Below are positions 35,905 through 35,991 of a stretch of 35,991 nt of DNA, one piece after another. Under the pieces are notes generated by a model. The model was not told the origin of the DNA and ran no database searches. It saw only the letters and a program-made list of their open reading frames with translations. Position numbers and translations under genes: made by a program. Position 1 is the stretch's first letter; every line of letters begins with the position of its first letter. Source of the DNA: Chrysophaeum taylorii (lineage: Eukaryota > Sar > Pelagophyceae > Pelagomonadales > Pelagomonadaceae); NCBI GenBank assembly GCA_029834535.1, contig JAQMWT010000692.1, forward strand, positions 1 to 35,991. Reading direction: 5' to 3'.

Positions 35905-35991
35905 CAGGGGGTAGCCAGGCAAATGCAAGGCGAGCGATCATCGACGACAAACGCGGTGCTGTACCGATTGCGCCATCGAGCAATACGTAAC

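Overview
This is eukaryotic, repeat-dense, almost certainly nuclear DNA. Every recognisable protein belongs to a eukaryotic transposable element: Ty1/copia, Ty3/gypsy, Helitron, a PIF/Harbinger-like DDE transposon, a SINE-like element and two TIR-type elements. I see no intact host gene, no rRNA or tRNA gene and no bacterial operon signal. The species cannot be named from the window. An alga, other protist or fungus would fit; the pairing of LTR retrotransposons with cytosine methyltransferases is best known from dinoflagellates and charophyte algae.

Layout. 1-1.6 kb: GC-rich relics. 1.6-5.5 kb: three head-to-tail units, each with a C-terminal Helitron helicase fragment (minus strand) and a spacer of short CAGTAAGTTCACC-type repeats, interrupted by a SINE-like insertion. 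5.6-6.3 kb: GC-rich unknown coding relic. 6.5-11.34 kb: complete but frameshifted Ty1/copia element on the minus strand, with 96-bp LTRs and a CTTCT target-site duplication. 11.3-14.1 kb: coiled-coil fragment, a ~330-bp repeat present twice, a 5'-truncated SINE, and a Harbinger-like transposase relic (minus). 14.1-16.8 kb: TIR transposon with many AAGTTTGGTCA motifs near its ends, itself hit by a full-length SINE. 16.8-19.1 kb: a 170-bp repeat, a small TIR element, a fourth Helitron helicase unit (plus) and an inverted second Harbinger relic.

19.4-25.3 kb: Ty3/gypsy element in the order Gag - C5 cytosine DNA methyltransferase - RT - RNase H - integrase. 25.3-26.0 kb: LTR/leader-like segment with a TATA box and poly(A) signals. 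26.0-33.36 kb: Ty1/copia element in the order Gag - protease - a second, unrelated-looking DNA methyltransferase-like domain - integrase - RT, cut off in RT by a copy of the 170-bp repeat. 33.5-36 kb: GC-rich, frameshifted coding relic with coiled coils.

The main discovery candidate is the adjacent pair of LTR retrotransposons from different superfamilies, each carrying a DNMT domain inside its polyprotein at a different position. The gypsy DNMT keeps a clear PPC catalytic motif. The copia DNMT keeps motif I-, II-, VIII- and X-like blocks and the cysteine, but has a diverged catalytic loop. Both elements carry frameshifts or nonsense codons, so these copies are probably inactive, but the domain order is easy to read.
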